Shown one piece after another: positions 1-9,780 of a stretch of 64,000 bases of DNA. Under the pieces are notes generated by a model that did no database searches, was not told where the DNA came from, and saw nothing but the letters and a program-made list of their open reading frames with translations. The stretch is from Acidimicrobiaceae bacterium. Its GTDB lineage: Bacteria; Actinomycetota; Acidimicrobiia; Acidimicrobiales; Aldehydirespiratoraceae. A program made the position numbers and the translations under genes. The DNA lies in contig VYFQ01000035.1 in NCBI GenBank assembly GCA_009842325.1, forward strand, positions 172,093 through 236,092, given 5' to 3'. The stretch's first letter is position 1. Each line of letters begins with the position of its first letter.

Positions 1-260
1 GCCCGGTCTCCCTCGACCACGATGTCGACGGCCTCGTAGGTCAGACCCGAGAACGTGGCCAGGAAGTCGGCCAGACGCTCCAGGTACGCCGTCTTGCCAT
101 GGCTGGGCGATCCCAGCGCGCTGGTGTGCTGGTTGACGAAGTCGTCGCCGACGTGCGCGGCCACCGCCTCAGGTTCGCCTGTGGCGAATGAGGCCAGATA
201 GGACGCCGCGACGGATCGTGTCGCTTCGGCCGCTTCGCTCCCTGGGTCGGAGGCGCTCAG
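1..260 (-). CDS. SnoaL-like (NTF2-fold) protein, 3' end cut by window edge
   Basis: The minus strand stays open from about position 260 to the left edge and reads as an NTF2-fold/SnoaL-type protein. Short signatures visible are VAASYLASFATGEPEAVAAH, then DDFVNQHTSALG and GKTAYLERLADFL, the usual helix then conical-sheet pattern of SnoaL-like polyketide cyclases and limonene-epoxide-hydrolase relatives. The C-terminus lies outside the window. I could not find a convincing ATG or GTG start in this frame near the 5' end; the frame runs back into the stop region of the VOC gene upstream, so the start is uncertain and translation may be coupled to that gene. Function is unknown; a small-molecule isomerase, cyclase or hydrolase role is only a family-level guess. 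Confidence 0.55.
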   Translation of the reverse strand, partial: MSASDPGSEAAEATRSVAASYLASFATGEPEAVAAHVGDDFVNQHTSALGSPSHGKTAYLERLADFLATFSGLTYEAVDIVVEGDR

Positions 261-727
261 CGCATCACCTTCTGGGCGTGCGCGTAGACGCCCTGGTCGT
301 AGCTGAGTTCGATCATGTTGCCGTCGGGATCACTGATCATGCAGATGTACCCGATGGGCGCGGGCATGTCGGTGGGAGGCATGGCCAGGCAGCCCTCGGC
401 CCTGGCTTGCTCAGCGGCGGCGTCGAGCTCTTCCCGGCTGGTCACCTCCACGCCCAGGTGAGCGAAGGGTGCCAGCGTGGCGATGGGCGCGTCCTTGAAC
501 GGGTCGGACTCGGGGAAGAACTGGGCCAGCACCAGGATGAAGGGCTTGTCGGGGGAGTCGTCGTGCCCCAGCCAGGCGCCGTAGCCGTCGGCATCCTCCC
601 GCTTGTCCAGCAGCTTGAGCGGCGTGTGAGTGGTGTACCAGTCGATGCTGGCGTCGATGTCGGTGACCCGCAGCGCCACATGGGTCCAGCGAGCGTGGGG
701 CGGATGGACTGCGTATGTGTCGGCCAT
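257..727 (-). CDS. VOC-family (glyoxalase/dioxygenase-fold) protein
   Basis: A 156-residue single-unit vicinal-oxygen-chelate protein. The first beta-alpha-beta-beta-beta module starts near residue 14 with WTHVALRV, whose His is the usual first metal ligand. The second ends with the classic SDPDGNMIELSY, whose Glu is the usual last ligand. The family includes glyoxalase I, extradiol dioxygenases and epimerases, so the substrate cannot be read from sequence. ATG start at 727. It lies 6 nt after another VOC gene on the same strand, and its stop abuts the SnoaL-like frame, so the three probably form one transcript handling a small reactive metabolite. Confidence 0.85.
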   Translation of the reverse strand: MADTYAVHPPHARWTHVALRVTDIDASIDWYTTHTPLKLLDKREDADGYGAWLGHDDSPDKPFILVLAQFFPESDPFKDAPIATLAPFAHLGVEVTSREELDAAAEQARAEGCLAMPPTDMPAPIGYICMISDPDGNMIELSYDQGVYAHAQKVMR

Positions 728-733
728 GTCCGG

Positions 734-1231
734 TTACTCCTGCGTCCATCCGTCGGGAATGTCGGGCTCGTCGCCACCGTAGGTCCACAGCACCAAGGTG
801 TTGCCCCAGGGATCCGTGAAGGCGTTGTTGTAGCCGTTGAACTCGCCGAAATAGTGGTGACGCCACAGGTCAGTGGCGCCGCGGGCCACAGCCCGGTCGG
901 ATATGGAGTCCATGTCGTCGTCGGGTGACACGAGGATCCAGAGGCGTATGGAGTGCCCGTCGCGGCAGAGGTGCCGGGGCTCGAGACCCTCGTCGGTGGG
1001 GTGGGGACGGCGGTTGGCGACGTTGGTGATGCCCAGGTGCAGGTTGCCGGTGGGGCCCTGACTGCCGTCGGGGAGTTTGAAGTTCTGGCCGGGCACGACT
1101 TGGTAGAACGACCCGGCCGGGCGCGGGTTGATCTTCCAGCCGAATACCTCGTGGTAGAACTGCTCGGCTCTGTCGGGTTCGTCGGTGGGTATGTCGACGA
1201 AAATGAGCGTGTTCGGGTAGGGCTCGGTCAC
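734..1231 (-). CDS. VOC-family protein
   Basis: A 165-residue VOC protein with a GTG start at 1231. It opens with LIFVDIPTDEPDRAEQFYHE, the N-terminal strand and helix typical of the enzyme-like VOC subgroup, and closes with NAFTDPWGNTLVLWTYGG, equivalent to the C-terminal DPxGN motif. At the last-ligand position it has Leu-Val-Leu-Trp rather than the usual Glu, so metal binding may be altered. It is the first gene of the small minus-strand cluster that continues with the second VOC gene and the SnoaL-like gene. No specific reaction can be assigned. Confidence 0.8.
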   Translation of the reverse strand: MTEPYPNTLIFVDIPTDEPDRAEQFYHEVFGWKINPRPAGSFYQVVPGQNFKLPDGSQGPTGNLHLGITNVANRRPHPTDEGLEPRHLCRDGHSIRLWILVSPDDDMDSISDRAVARGATDLWRHHYFGEFNGYNNAFTDPWGNTLVLWTYGGDEPDIPDGWTQE

Positions 1232-1320
1232 GGTGCGCTCCCAGGGCCGGCGGCATCGGCGGGCGAGTTCAACCTAGCAGTGGCGCCTCATCCGGAATAA
1301 GTCGGGTCGGCGCTGTCGGG

Positions 1321-2169
1321 TCAGCGCAGGCGGGGTTCGATTCGCTTGCCCGCGGAGAAGGTGGCTTGGCCCTCGGCCAGCGCGTCGACGCTGGTTCCGG
1401 TGGTGAGGATCGACGGGGCCATCGCCAGCGCATCGAGACGGCCCATGTCGCTGGCGGCCCAGATGGCCCGGAGGGTGCCTTGCACGGCGTCGGGCGGCTG
1501 CGAGGCGATGATCCTCGCCAGCCGGTCGGCGGCGTCCTGCAACTCGGCGAGAGGAACCACCTCCGACACCAGCCCGACCCGTTGGGCGGTCTGTGCCGTC
1601 ATGCGTTCGTGGTTTCCGACCAGAGCGAGCCGCAGAACCTCGCCCAGCGGCATCCGCGGCACCAGCTTCATCGGCTCGTACACCGCGGCCATCCCGTAGG
1701 TCACGTGGGGGTCGAAGAAGGTGGCGTTCTCCGCGGCGATGATGATGTCGGACTCGGCCACCAGGTAGAAGGCACCGGCGCAACAGATGCCGTTGACCGC
1801 AGTGATCACCGGCTTCCACAGGTCGCACGCCTTGGGACCGATGTCGTCGCCGGGATCGTCGTACATGTAGTTGTTCGATGTGCCGTAGAGCTTGTCGCCC
1901 GCGCCCTCGAGGGCCACCAGAGGGTCGGAGCGGTCGACGCCCACGCAGAAGGCCTTCTCGCCGGCGGCGGTCACCACCACGACCCTCGCCTCGTCCATCG
2001 CGCGCAGCGCCCGCCAGGTGGACCGGATCTCCTGGCGCATCTGATCGTTGAAGGCGTTCAGCACTTCGGGCCGGTCGAGGGTGACGCGGCACACGTGGTC
2101 GGAGATGTCGACCTGGATCGTCTCGAACCGCTCCGGCTCGAACGACACGGTGCGATCGTCGGATGCCAC
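1321..2169 (-). CDS. Enoyl-CoA hydratase/isomerase (crotonase) family protein
   Basis: A 282-residue crotonase-fold protein with a GTG start. The N-terminal strand CRVTLDRPEVLNAFN is the standard crotonase signature, followed by the first oxyanion-hole segment EKAFCVGVDRSDP and the second around VNGICCAGAFYLVAESDII. The usual FSAGaDL is changed to FCVGVDR, and the segment before the CoA-binding helix is unusual (KACDLWKPVITAVNG). The reaction may be hydration, isomerisation or C-C cleavage of an acyl-CoA. It is followed after about 90 bases by the VOC genes on the same strand, so co-transcription is possible but not certain. Confidence 0.85.
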   Translation of the reverse strand: MASDDRTVSFEPERFETIQVDISDHVCRVTLDRPEVLNAFNDQMRQEIRSTWRALRAMDEARVVVVTAAGEKAFCVGVDRSDPLVALEGAGDKLYGTSNNYMYDDPGDDIGPKACDLWKPVITAVNGICCAGAFYLVAESDIIIAAENATFFDPHVTYGMAAVYEPMKLVPRMPLGEVLRLALVGNHERMTAQTAQRVGLVSEVVPLAELQDAADRLARIIASQPPDAVQGTLRAIWAASDMGRLDALAMAPSILTTGTSVDALAEGQATFSAGKRIEPRLR

Positions 2170-2196
2170 GACCGCGAATCCTACATACCGCCGCGG

Positions 2197-3048
2197 CTAG
2201 GTGATCTCGGACCGGAGCTTGCGCAGCAGGTTGGGGACACCGGGCGGCTGCACCACCGACGCCCGGATCAGGTCGTCGAAGTGCTTGACGAACGTCGTGA
2301 CATGATTGCGGTTGTTGAGAACGAGATACATCTGCCCCAGGTACAGCACGGCCCGGTCTAGGCCGAAGACGGTGACCGCGGCGGAGTACCGCTGACGGCC
2401 GTCGTAGAGGAACCACCGGAATGTCGGGTACAGCTCCTCGCACAACTCGATCATCTGGTCGAGCTGTGCCACCCGGTGCCGGTGCTCAAGCGATCCCCAG
2501 ACGTCCCATCCGCGGGCGAAGCCCTCGATGGCCTGGATGGAGTTGCAGCATTCCAGGTCGCTCCCCGGCGCGCGGGCGAGCTCGAGCGGCGCAGTGGCCG
2601 TCTCGATCCGCTGCTCGGGCCTGATCGTGGTGTAGCGCTGGACCTCATGGCGGATCACTGCCTCCGTCTTGAGCAGGTCCGGCAGTGAGGCGGGCAAGGT
2701 GCGGACCTTCGAGCCGGCCGCCTGTTCGTGCCATTCGATCCAGGCCTCGTCGAGGGGGCTCAACTCGTCGAGGTTTAACGCGAATTCCTCGTGGACGATG
2801 TCGGCACGGGCCGGGCCGCCATGGGCCAGTCCGAGCAGCCAGTCCACCGAGACGGCCGATGTTTCGGCGATGGCGGCCAGGGTCTCCACCCGTGGGAGGC
2901 GACGGTTGCGGCTGGATAGGAGCTGCGAGAGCGTGGACCGGTCGATCCCGGCGTAGGCGGCGAAGTCCGAGCGGGACTGCCCGGTGTCGGCCACCAACTC
3001 GCCGAGCCGCTCCCGGAAGCGGTTCACCAACTCGGTCTGGCTGGTCAT
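2197..3048 (-). CDS. XRE-family transcriptional regulator with large C-terminal domain
   Basis: A 283-residue DNA-binding protein. Residues about 8-70 form a Cro/C1-type helix-turn-helix (RSDFAAYAGIDRSTLSQLLS is the HTH core). The remaining 200 residues form an alpha-beta domain I do not recognise, perhaps ligand-sensing. It starts at ATG 3048 and is transcribed away from the desaturase gene at 3219. A TAGAAT -10-like hexamer on the minus strand (3063-3058) sits only about 10 bases from the ATG, which would give a nearly leaderless mRNA. It overlaps a perfect inverted repeat, so autorepression and control of the divergent desaturase are likely, by inference. Confidence 0.85.
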   Translation of the reverse strand: MTSQTELVNRFRERLGELVADTGQSRSDFAAYAGIDRSTLSQLLSSRNRRLPRVETLAAIAETSAVSVDWLLGLAHGGPARADIVHEEFALNLDELSPLDEAWIEWHEQAAGSKVRTLPASLPDLLKTEAVIRHEVQRYTTIRPEQRIETATAPLELARAPGSDLECCNSIQAIEGFARGWDVWGSLEHRHRVAQLDQMIELCEELYPTFRWFLYDGRQRYSAAVTVFGLDRAVLYLGQMYLVLNNRNHVTTFVKHFDDLIRASVVQPPGVPNLLRKLRSEIT

Positions 3049-3061
3049 GGCGTAGCAATTC

Positions 3062-3077
3062 TACAACATTCGTTGTA
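3062..3077. promoter_or_regulatory. Inverted-repeat operator, TACAAC-N4-GTTGTA
   Basis: A perfect 6+6 dyad (TACAAC, ATTC, GTTGTA) in the 170-base gap between the divergent XRE regulator and the desaturase. Its left arm overlaps a TAGAAT -10-like element for the regulator. A further 8-base palindrome, TAGCGCTA, follows at 3079-3086. Position and symmetry fit the binding site of the adjacent XRE dimer; binding itself is inferred. Confidence 0.6.
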
Positions 3078-3218
3078 CTAGCGCTACAGATCTTGTGCTT
3101 TGTGCGATAGTGCTACGGATTATGCGCGAATCATCGCCCGGCGTGAGGGTCGGAGTTCCTACGTTGATGGAAAGGGACTGGGGGATTGTCCCGGATCCGT
3201 CGCGACATTGGAGGTGCG

Positions 3219-4148
3219 ATGGCTGCCGATGCGTCCGTTCGCTCGGCCTCTGGGCCGACCGTGGAGTGGCGCACGGTCGCGGTCGCAGTCGTTGTGCACG
3301 GCCTATGGCTGGCAGTGTTGGCTCTCCACGGCGTTACTCCCTGGCCGGTGACCATCCTCGCGCTCGGCTTGATCGCAGCGTGGCACGGATCGCTCCAGCA
3401 TGAGACCATCCACGGCCATCCGTTCCGGAGCCAGCGGCTGAATGCCCTGCTGGCCTCGCTGCCTATGTCGCTGCACCTGCCCTACCTGGTGTACCGGCGC
3501 TACCACTGGGACCATCACGACTGCCCAGAGCTGACCGATCCGACCGAGGACAGCGAGAGTTTCTATGTGACTGCCGAGCGGTGGGAGTCCATGGGCCGCA
3601 TGGGCCGGGCGTTCGTGCTTGCCCACCACACCCTGCTCGGCCGCCTAGTGCTGGGACCGCCCCGATACATCGCCGGGGTGCTCGTCCACCAGGCTCGCGA
3701 GATCCGCCGGGGCGACCGGGAGCTGGCCCGGTGGTGGTCGGCGCATGTGGTGGCCGCGGCGGCGCTCGTCGCCTTCGTGGTGGTGGTCATGGGGGTTCCC
3801 TGGTGGCAGTACGTGCTCGGGGCCACTTATCTGGGGAACTCCCTAACCCTGATGAGGTCCTATTGCGAGCACCGCTGGGTGGAGGGCGCCACCCGCTCCG
3901 CGGTCGTGCGGTCCGGGCGGTTCTTCAGTCTGCTGTACCTCTACAACAACCTCCACCATGTCCACCACGCCGATCCGGGTGTGCCCTGGTACCGGCTGTC
4001 GGCTCACGCCGACGCCACCGGCGGTTACGACGAGGCTGCCGCGGGGGCGGGGCTCTACCGCGGCTACTTCGAGTTGGCCCGCCGTTTCGGTGTGCGGCCG
4101 TTCGACCACCCCGTACACCCCGCCGAGCGGGCCGGAACCCTCACTTGA
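3219..4148 (+). CDS. Membrane fatty-acid desaturase/hydroxylase family protein
   Basis: A 309-residue integral-membrane di-iron enzyme. The three His clusters are visible: HETIHGH (residues 61-67), HWDHH (96-100) and NNLHHVHH in the C-terminal third, separated by hydrophobic spans near 20-55, 75-90, 165-185 and 190-205. This family inserts double bonds or hydroxyl groups into acyl chains or carotenoids using O2 and an electron donor. I chose ATG 3219 because GGAGG lies 5 bases upstream; an in-frame TTG at 3186 would add 11 residues. It is divergent from the XRE regulator, which probably controls it, and convergent with the SulP gene, leaving 13 bases between the stops. Confidence 0.85.
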   Translation: MAADASVRSASGPTVEWRTVAVAVVVHGLWLAVLALHGVTPWPVTILALGLIAAWHGSLQHETIHGHPFRSQRLNALLASLPMSLHLPYLVYRRYHWDHHDCPELTDPTEDSESFYVTAERWESMGRMGRAFVLAHHTLLGRLVLGPPRYIAGVLVHQAREIRRGDRELARWWSAHVVAAAALVAFVVVVMGVPWWQYVLGATYLGNSLTLMRSYCEHRWVEGATRSAVVRSGRFFSLLYLYNNLHHVHHADPGVPWYRLSAHADATGGYDEAAAGAGLYRGYFELARRFGVRPFDHPVHPAERAGTLT

Positions 4149-4161
4149 CCTGCTGAGGCTT

Positions 4162-5811
4162 CTAGTCGTCTAGCAGCCGGCGGGCGACCACCCGAGCTTC
4201 GTCAAGATTCTCGACGAAGTTCTCCTCAGGGATCTCCCGCAGCACGTTCAGCGCGTAGACACTGGTGTCGGTCATCCCGGACATGCCCAGGACGATGCAC
4301 TGGGTGTCGGCATCGTGCGCTGTGTCGGCCAGCTGGCCGATGGCCAGGGCGGCACTGTCATCCACGTGCACGGTGTCGGTGAAGTCGAAGATCACCACTT
4401 CGTGCTCGGCCATATCGTGGTTGATGGTCTTGAAGAGCCTGGTGGATGAGGCCGAAGTAAAGCTGCCCCGCAGCGACAGGAGGCCGACCCGGGCCGCGAA
4501 CGGGTCGTCGTCGTCGAGGTCGAAGGCATCGTCGTCTGCTTCGGGGTCCGCCAGGAAGGTCATGTCGAGCAGCGGGGTCGATATCACCTTGTCGAGTTCC
4601 AGTCGCTCCACCTGGCGGGCGCCGGTCAACGCCGCCATCACCAGGCCTACGGCCACCGCGATCACGAGGTCCGAGACGATGGACAGAACGAGGGTCAGCG
4701 CCAGGACCACCACGTTCTCCCTCGGGACGCGATGTATGTGGGCCAGGTAGCGCCAGTCGATGATGTTGAACCCGATCTTGATGAGAATGCCGGCCAGCAC
4801 GGCGTGGGGTATGGAGTCGACGTATCGACCCAGTCCCAGAACCAATGCGGCCAGGATGGTGGCGCACAGCACCCCGGAGACCCTGGAGCGGCCGCCGGCC
4901 TTCACGTTGGCCACCGTGCACGACGTGGCTCCCGCGCCGGGCACTCCGCCGATGAACGCCACCACCACATTGGCCACCCCGGCGCCCATCAGCTCCCGGC
5001 TGGGGTCGTGGTTCTGGCGGGTCAGCGAGTCGGCCACCCTCGCGGTGAGGAGGCTGTTGATGGAGCCCAGCAGGGCGATGGTGACCGCAGCCGGCAGCGC
5101 GCTCCCCAGATCGCCGAAGCTGAGCTCGGGAACCATCAGGTCGGGGAGGCCGGTGGGCACTTCCCCGATCGTCGGTGCCTCGCTCAGCCACAACACGCCC
5201 ACCAACGTTCCGATGATCAGCGCGGCCACCGAAGGCGGCAGGAATCGCTGCAGCCGTCCCGGCCAGAAGATGCACACGGCCAGGGTGATGAGCCCCAGTG
5301 TGAGCGCGCTCGGGTCGACGTTGGCGACTGCATCCGGCCACTCGCGCAGAGACTTGATCGCGCCGCCGAGGGCCACCTCGGTGCCGAAGAACGGCAGCAC
5401 CTGGACAATGATGATGATCAGGCCGACGGCGCTGGTGAACCCCGACACCACCGCATAGGGCGTGTAGGCCACGAAGGTGCCCAGCCGCAGCGCGCCGAGC
5501 AGCACCTGGATGACCCCGGCCATTGCCACGATGGCCAGCGCCTTGGACAGTTCCCCGTCGGCGTAGTCGACGAACACGACCGCCATCGCGACCGACAGCG
5601 GGGCGGTGGGTCCCGAGATCTGGGTCTTCGATCCGCCCAGCAGTGCGGCGAGCATGCCCACCACGACGGCGCTGTACAGACCCTCGATAGCTCCGAGTCC
5701 CGAGGCGACGCCGAAGGCCAGCGACAGGGGCAGGGCTACGACGGCCGCGGTCATCCCGCCGAATATGTCTCCTCTAAGCCCTTGGAGCTTGTCGCTGACT
5801 TGCAAGCTCAT
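4162..5811 (-). CDS. SulP-family anion transporter with C-terminal STAS domain
   Basis: A 549-residue SLC26/SulP transporter. A hydrophobic membrane domain (about 10-14 spans, residues 15-400) begins with GDIFGGMTAAVVALPLSLAF and contains the family's GSKTQISGPTAP segment. A C-terminal STAS domain from about 440 carries VDDSAAL, matching the conserved Ser region. An acidic linker rich in Asp precedes the STAS. SulP proteins move sulfate, bicarbonate or other anions, commonly with Na+ or H+. It lies 18 bases after bioD on the same strand, so it is probably the last gene of the biotin operon. Bicarbonate is an attractive substrate since BioD fixes CO2, but that is inference. Confidence 0.9.
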   Translation of the reverse strand: MSLQVSDKLQGLRGDIFGGMTAAVVALPLSLAFGVASGLGAIEGLYSAVVVGMLAALLGGSKTQISGPTAPLSVAMAVVFVDYADGELSKALAIVAMAGVIQVLLGALRLGTFVAYTPYAVVSGFTSAVGLIIIIVQVLPFFGTEVALGGAIKSLREWPDAVANVDPSALTLGLITLAVCIFWPGRLQRFLPPSVAALIIGTLVGVLWLSEAPTIGEVPTGLPDLMVPELSFGDLGSALPAAVTIALLGSINSLLTARVADSLTRQNHDPSRELMGAGVANVVVAFIGGVPGAGATSCTVANVKAGGRSRVSGVLCATILAALVLGLGRYVDSIPHAVLAGILIKIGFNIIDWRYLAHIHRVPRENVVVLALTLVLSIVSDLVIAVAVGLVMAALTGARQVERLELDKVISTPLLDMTFLADPEADDDAFDLDDDDPFAARVGLLSLRGSFTSASSTRLFKTINHDMAEHEVVIFDFTDTVHVDDSAALAIGQLADTAHDADTQCIVLGMSGMTDTSVYALNVLREIPEENFVENLDEARVVARRLLDD

Positions 5812-5829
5812 GCCGCACCGCAGACTAGA

Positions 5830-6517
5830 TCAAGCGTCGCCGCGGGACCGTCCTCGGCGGGCCGTGCAGACGATGTCCGCCATTTCGGACAGATTGGTCG
5901 CTACGGCCAAGCCGGCGTCGTGCAGCCACTGCAGGTTCAGGGCGTGGATCTCGATCCGGGGATCGAAGCGGTTGAGAAACACCGCGTGGCGGTAGGCGGA
6001 CAGCGGCAACGTGCAGGCCATCGAGTCGTGGATGCCGCCGAGAGCGGCCGACGCAACCACGATGATCAGGTCGGGTTCGATCCGCTCGATCAGGTCTAGG
6101 TTGTGCCCGTCGGAGGCCAGTGGCGAGTAGAGGCCGCCCACCCCCTCCACCAACCCGATGTCGACCGTTGCGCCGAAGCGGCATCCGGCAGCCAGCTCAT
6201 CGACGGTTGGGCAGATCCGACCGAGCTTTCCGGCGGCCATGGGCGGGGCCAGCGGCACCGGATAAGTGTGCTCGGGAGGGCAGACGTCGTCAGGGTGCTG
6301 GCCGGTGGCCGCGGCCAGCGCCGCCGCGTCGGTCGGGCAGGCCTCATCTGGGTCGTAGGACTGGATGGGCTTGCACGCCGCGACGGCGCACTCCCTGTCC
6401 CGCAGAACCTGAGCCAACTCGGCCGTCACCCAGGTCTTGCCCACTTCGGTGCCGGTGCCGGCGACGAAGATGACGGCGTCAGGGCGACGGGCTCGAGCGT
6501 CGGACGCAGCCGCTGGA

Positions 6518-6525
<8 letters not shown>
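5830..6525 (-). CDS. bioD: Dethiobiotin synthetase BioD
   Basis: A 231-residue cytoplasmic ATP-dependent enzyme that closes the ureido ring of dethiobiotin from 7,8-diaminopelargonate and CO2, the third step after BioF and BioA. The P-loop GTGTEVGKT is at residues 23-31, the Lys of ACKPIQS follows, and LVEGVGG is the usual glycine-rich substrate loop. Length is typical. Its start overlaps the end of bioF by 8 bases, indicating translational coupling. A short N-terminal extension (about 15 residues rich in Ala and Arg) precedes the domain. Confidence 0.95.
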
Positions 6526-7636
<1,111 letters not shown>

Positions 7637-7638
7637 GA

Positions 7639-8940
7639 CTATGCGCCGGCGTCCTCGGCGGCTACCCCTTCGATGGCCGATACCAGGGTCCGGGCGATGG
7701 TGTCGATCTCGTCGTCGGTGATCGACAGCGGGGGCATCACCACGACGACATCCCCCAGAGGTCGCAGCAGGACCCCGGCGGAGACCGCGGCTGCGCAAAC
7801 CCTGCGTCCCCATCTGGAGGCACCGGCGGGAGGGTTCAGTTCGACGCCGGTCATGAGGCCCCGGCGGCGTACCTCCTTCACCGCGGGCAGGGCCCGGACC
7901 GGGGCCAGCACAGCGCCGAGGCGTTCAGCTGCCGCGGCGGCCCGGTCGATCAGTCCGCGTTCACCGATCAGCTCCAGGTGACGGGCCGCCACCGCGCAGG
8001 CGAGGGCGTTACCGCTGTAGGAGTGACCGTGATAGAAGGTGCGCGGCCCGAGATCCTCACCAAGGAAGGCCTCGTAGATGTGGGAGGCGGCCACGGTGGC
8101 CGACAGGGGCAGGTATCCGCCGGTGATGCCCTTGCCCAGGCACATCAGATCGGGGCGGATCCCGCACAGCTGGCTGGCGAACATCGCGCCGGTGCGGCCG
8201 AACCCGGTGGCGACCTCATCGCAGATGAGCGGAACTCCCCGGGCCTGGACCGCCTCGGCGAACGCGGCCACCTGATCGGGGCCGGTGACCAGCATCCCAG
8301 CAGCGCCTTGGACCAGCGGCTCGATAATGGCCGCGGCCAGCCGGTCGTGGTGCTCGTCGAGGACGGCGACCGCCTTGGACATCCAGTCCGGGTCGTCGTA
8401 TCCGGGGGTGCGGAGGACGCCGAAGCGCAGCGGGTCGAACAGGTCGGTTCCGAAGCCGCCGTCGCCTACCGACAGCGACCCGACCGAGTCGCCGTGGTAG
8501 GCGTCGCCGAGGGCCAGGTATGAGTTGCGGCCCCGAACGCCGAGATTGTGCCAGTACTGGAAGGCGATCTTGATGGCCTGCTCCACGGCGGCGGCCCCGT
8601 CCGACGCAAACAGGAAGTGGGGCTCGGTCACCGGCACCACCTCGCTCAGAGCCTCAGCCAGGGTGATGGCAGCCGTGTTGCCGTTGCCCAGCAGGGTGGA
8701 GTGGCTGATGCGTTCGAGCTGCTCGCGGGCCGCCCGGTTCAGATCGGGGTCCGAGTGGCCCAGCGTGATGACCCACAACGAGGAGATGGCATCCAGATAG
8801 CGACGGCCGTCGGTGTCGTGGAGGTAGTTGCCCTCGCCCCGCTCCACGATGACCGGGGTCGAGCCCTCGTAGGTCGCCATCTGCGTGAAGCCATGCCACA
8901 CGACTGCGGCGTCGCGCCGGGCCCAGTCGGCCGCGGTCAC
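7639..8940 (-). CDS. bioA: Adenosylmethionine-8-amino-7-oxononanoate aminotransferase BioA
   Basis: A 433-residue class III PLP aminotransferase that converts 7-keto-8-aminopelargonate to 7,8-diaminopelargonate with S-adenosylmethionine as amino donor. The PLP Lys is K270 (LMCLGKGITGGYLPLS), the PLP-ring Asp is in ICDEVATGFGRTG (D241), and the BioA-type WVITLGHSDP lies near residue 56. The chosen start is GTG 8940, whose GTGA overlaps the stop of the nitroreductase gene by 4 bases. It is followed within 2 bases by bioF, so nitroreductase-bioA-bioF-bioD form a coupled unit. No bioB is present in the window. Confidence 0.95.
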   Translation of the reverse strand: MTAADWARRDAAVVWHGFTQMATYEGSTPVIVERGEGNYLHDTDGRRYLDAISSLWVITLGHSDPDLNRAAREQLERISHSTLLGNGNTAAITLAEALSEVVPVTEPHFLFASDGAAAVEQAIKIAFQYWHNLGVRGRNSYLALGDAYHGDSVGSLSVGDGGFGTDLFDPLRFGVLRTPGYDDPDWMSKAVAVLDEHHDRLAAAIIEPLVQGAAGMLVTGPDQVAAFAEAVQARGVPLICDEVATGFGRTGAMFASQLCGIRPDLMCLGKGITGGYLPLSATVAASHIYEAFLGEDLGPRTFYHGHSYSGNALACAVAARHLELIGERGLIDRAAAAAERLGAVLAPVRALPAVKEVRRRGLMTGVELNPPAGASRWGRRVCAAAVSAGVLLRPLGDVVVVMPPLSITDDEIDTIARTLVSAIEGVAAEDAGA

Positions 8941-9617
8941 GGCTGGCGGGGCGGCGGGGCGCCCTTCCATTCGTCCCAGTGCAGCACCTTGTCCAGCGGC
9001 TCCCGCATACCGGGGCGGAAGTCGGTGCCGATGGTGTGGGCGATGGGGATGAGTGCGACCTGCGTGCACTCGTCGTACGGGACCCCCAGGATCTCGGCGG
9101 CCTGCTGCTCGTAGGCCAGGTGCAAGGTGGTCCAGCATGTCCCCAGTCCCCGTTCCCGGGCGGCGAGCATGAAGCTCCACGACGCCTGTATCACCGATCC
9201 GAGCCTTGATGCCGCTCCGCCCCACGACGGCCGCTCGACGCGACTGATGGCCAGGCAAGGGATCAGGAACAGCGGAGCCCGCTCGAGGTTGTCGGACAGG
9301 TACTGGGCCGAATCGGCGATCCGTTCGAAGGAGGCCCGAACGGCTGGGTCTTCATGAGGTGGTTCATTGGTGGGGAAGTAGGGCGACTCGCGATAAGCGG
9401 CCCACGCCTGGCGGTAGAGCCCGGCCAGCGCCGCCTTCTTGGCTGGGTCGGCAACCACCATCCACACCCAGTCCTGGCGGTTGCCGCCGCTGGGCGCCTG
9501 GAGCGCGATGTCCAGGCACTCAGTTATCAGCCCCGGATCGACCGACCGGTCGAAGTCCAAGCGCTTGCGAACGGCGCGTGTCGTGGTCAGCAGTTCGTCG
9601 GCCGAAAGTCCCAGCAT
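8937..9617 (-). CDS. Nitroreductase-family flavoprotein
   Basis: A 226-residue FMN enzyme of the nitroreductase fold. The N-terminus has VRKRLDFDRSV followed by ALQAPSGGNRQDW, the usual Arg-rich FMN-phosphate motif and the P-S-G-G-N segment. The C-terminal half contains GLGTCWTTLH and IPIAHTIGTDFRP. Members reduce nitro groups, quinones or enoates with NAD(P)H; the substrate is unknown. Its stop is inside the GTGA start of bioA, so it is translationally coupled to the biotin genes. A role in an oxygen- or flavin-linked step of pimelate or biotin metabolism is possible but unsupported by homology. Confidence 0.85.
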   Translation of the reverse strand: MLGLSADELLTTTRAVRKRLDFDRSVDPGLITECLDIALQAPSGGNRQDWVWMVVADPAKKAALAGLYRQAWAAYRESPYFPTNEPPHEDPAVRASFERIADSAQYLSDNLERAPLFLIPCLAISRVERPSWGGAASRLGSVIQASWSFMLAARERGLGTCWTTLHLAYEQQAAEILGVPYDECTQVALIPIAHTIGTDFRPGMREPLDKVLHWDEWKGAPPPRQP

Positions 9618-9673
9618 CCTTAGCCTCCTGCATTGGCGGTGGAGCAGTCAGACCCTACGACTTTCGACCGCAA

Positions 9674-9770
9674 CCCGGAAGGCCGGGGGGTGGCGGCGAG
9701 GAACGGCCGACCGACAATGGGGCGAAGCCCCGTCGGTCGGACGGTCTCGACGACAGGACCCGCCGGCCGG
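9674..9770 (+). repeat. Interspersed structured repeat A, copy 1
   Basis: A 97-base element with the same sequence as the copy at 16854 except for one base (acggTctc versus acggCctc). It has inverted ends (GGCCGGGGGGT and ACCCGCCGGCC, 10 of 11 paired). The central hairpin has a 9-bp outer stem (CCGACCGAC/GTCGGTCGG) and an inner GGGGC-gaa-GCCCC. It lies 10 bases beyond the stop of the minus-strand luciferase-like gene and upstream of the nitroreductase, so relative to local transcription it is the reverse complement. It has no coding potential worth calling. Confidence 0.85.
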
Positions 9771-9780
9771 GTGAGCTCGG

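Noticed and set aside
4732..6099. Plus-strand open frame of about 455 codons opposite the SulP transporter and bioD
   Set aside because: Both minus-strand genes have strong motifs. The plus frame is Gln/His/Arg-rich with no motif.
9660..9780. Possible short proteins encoded within repeat A
   Set aside because: Frames across the repeat give the same GEERPTDNGAKPRRSDGLDD-type peptide in different contexts; no start, ribosome site or family, so the DNA or RNA structure is the likelier feature.
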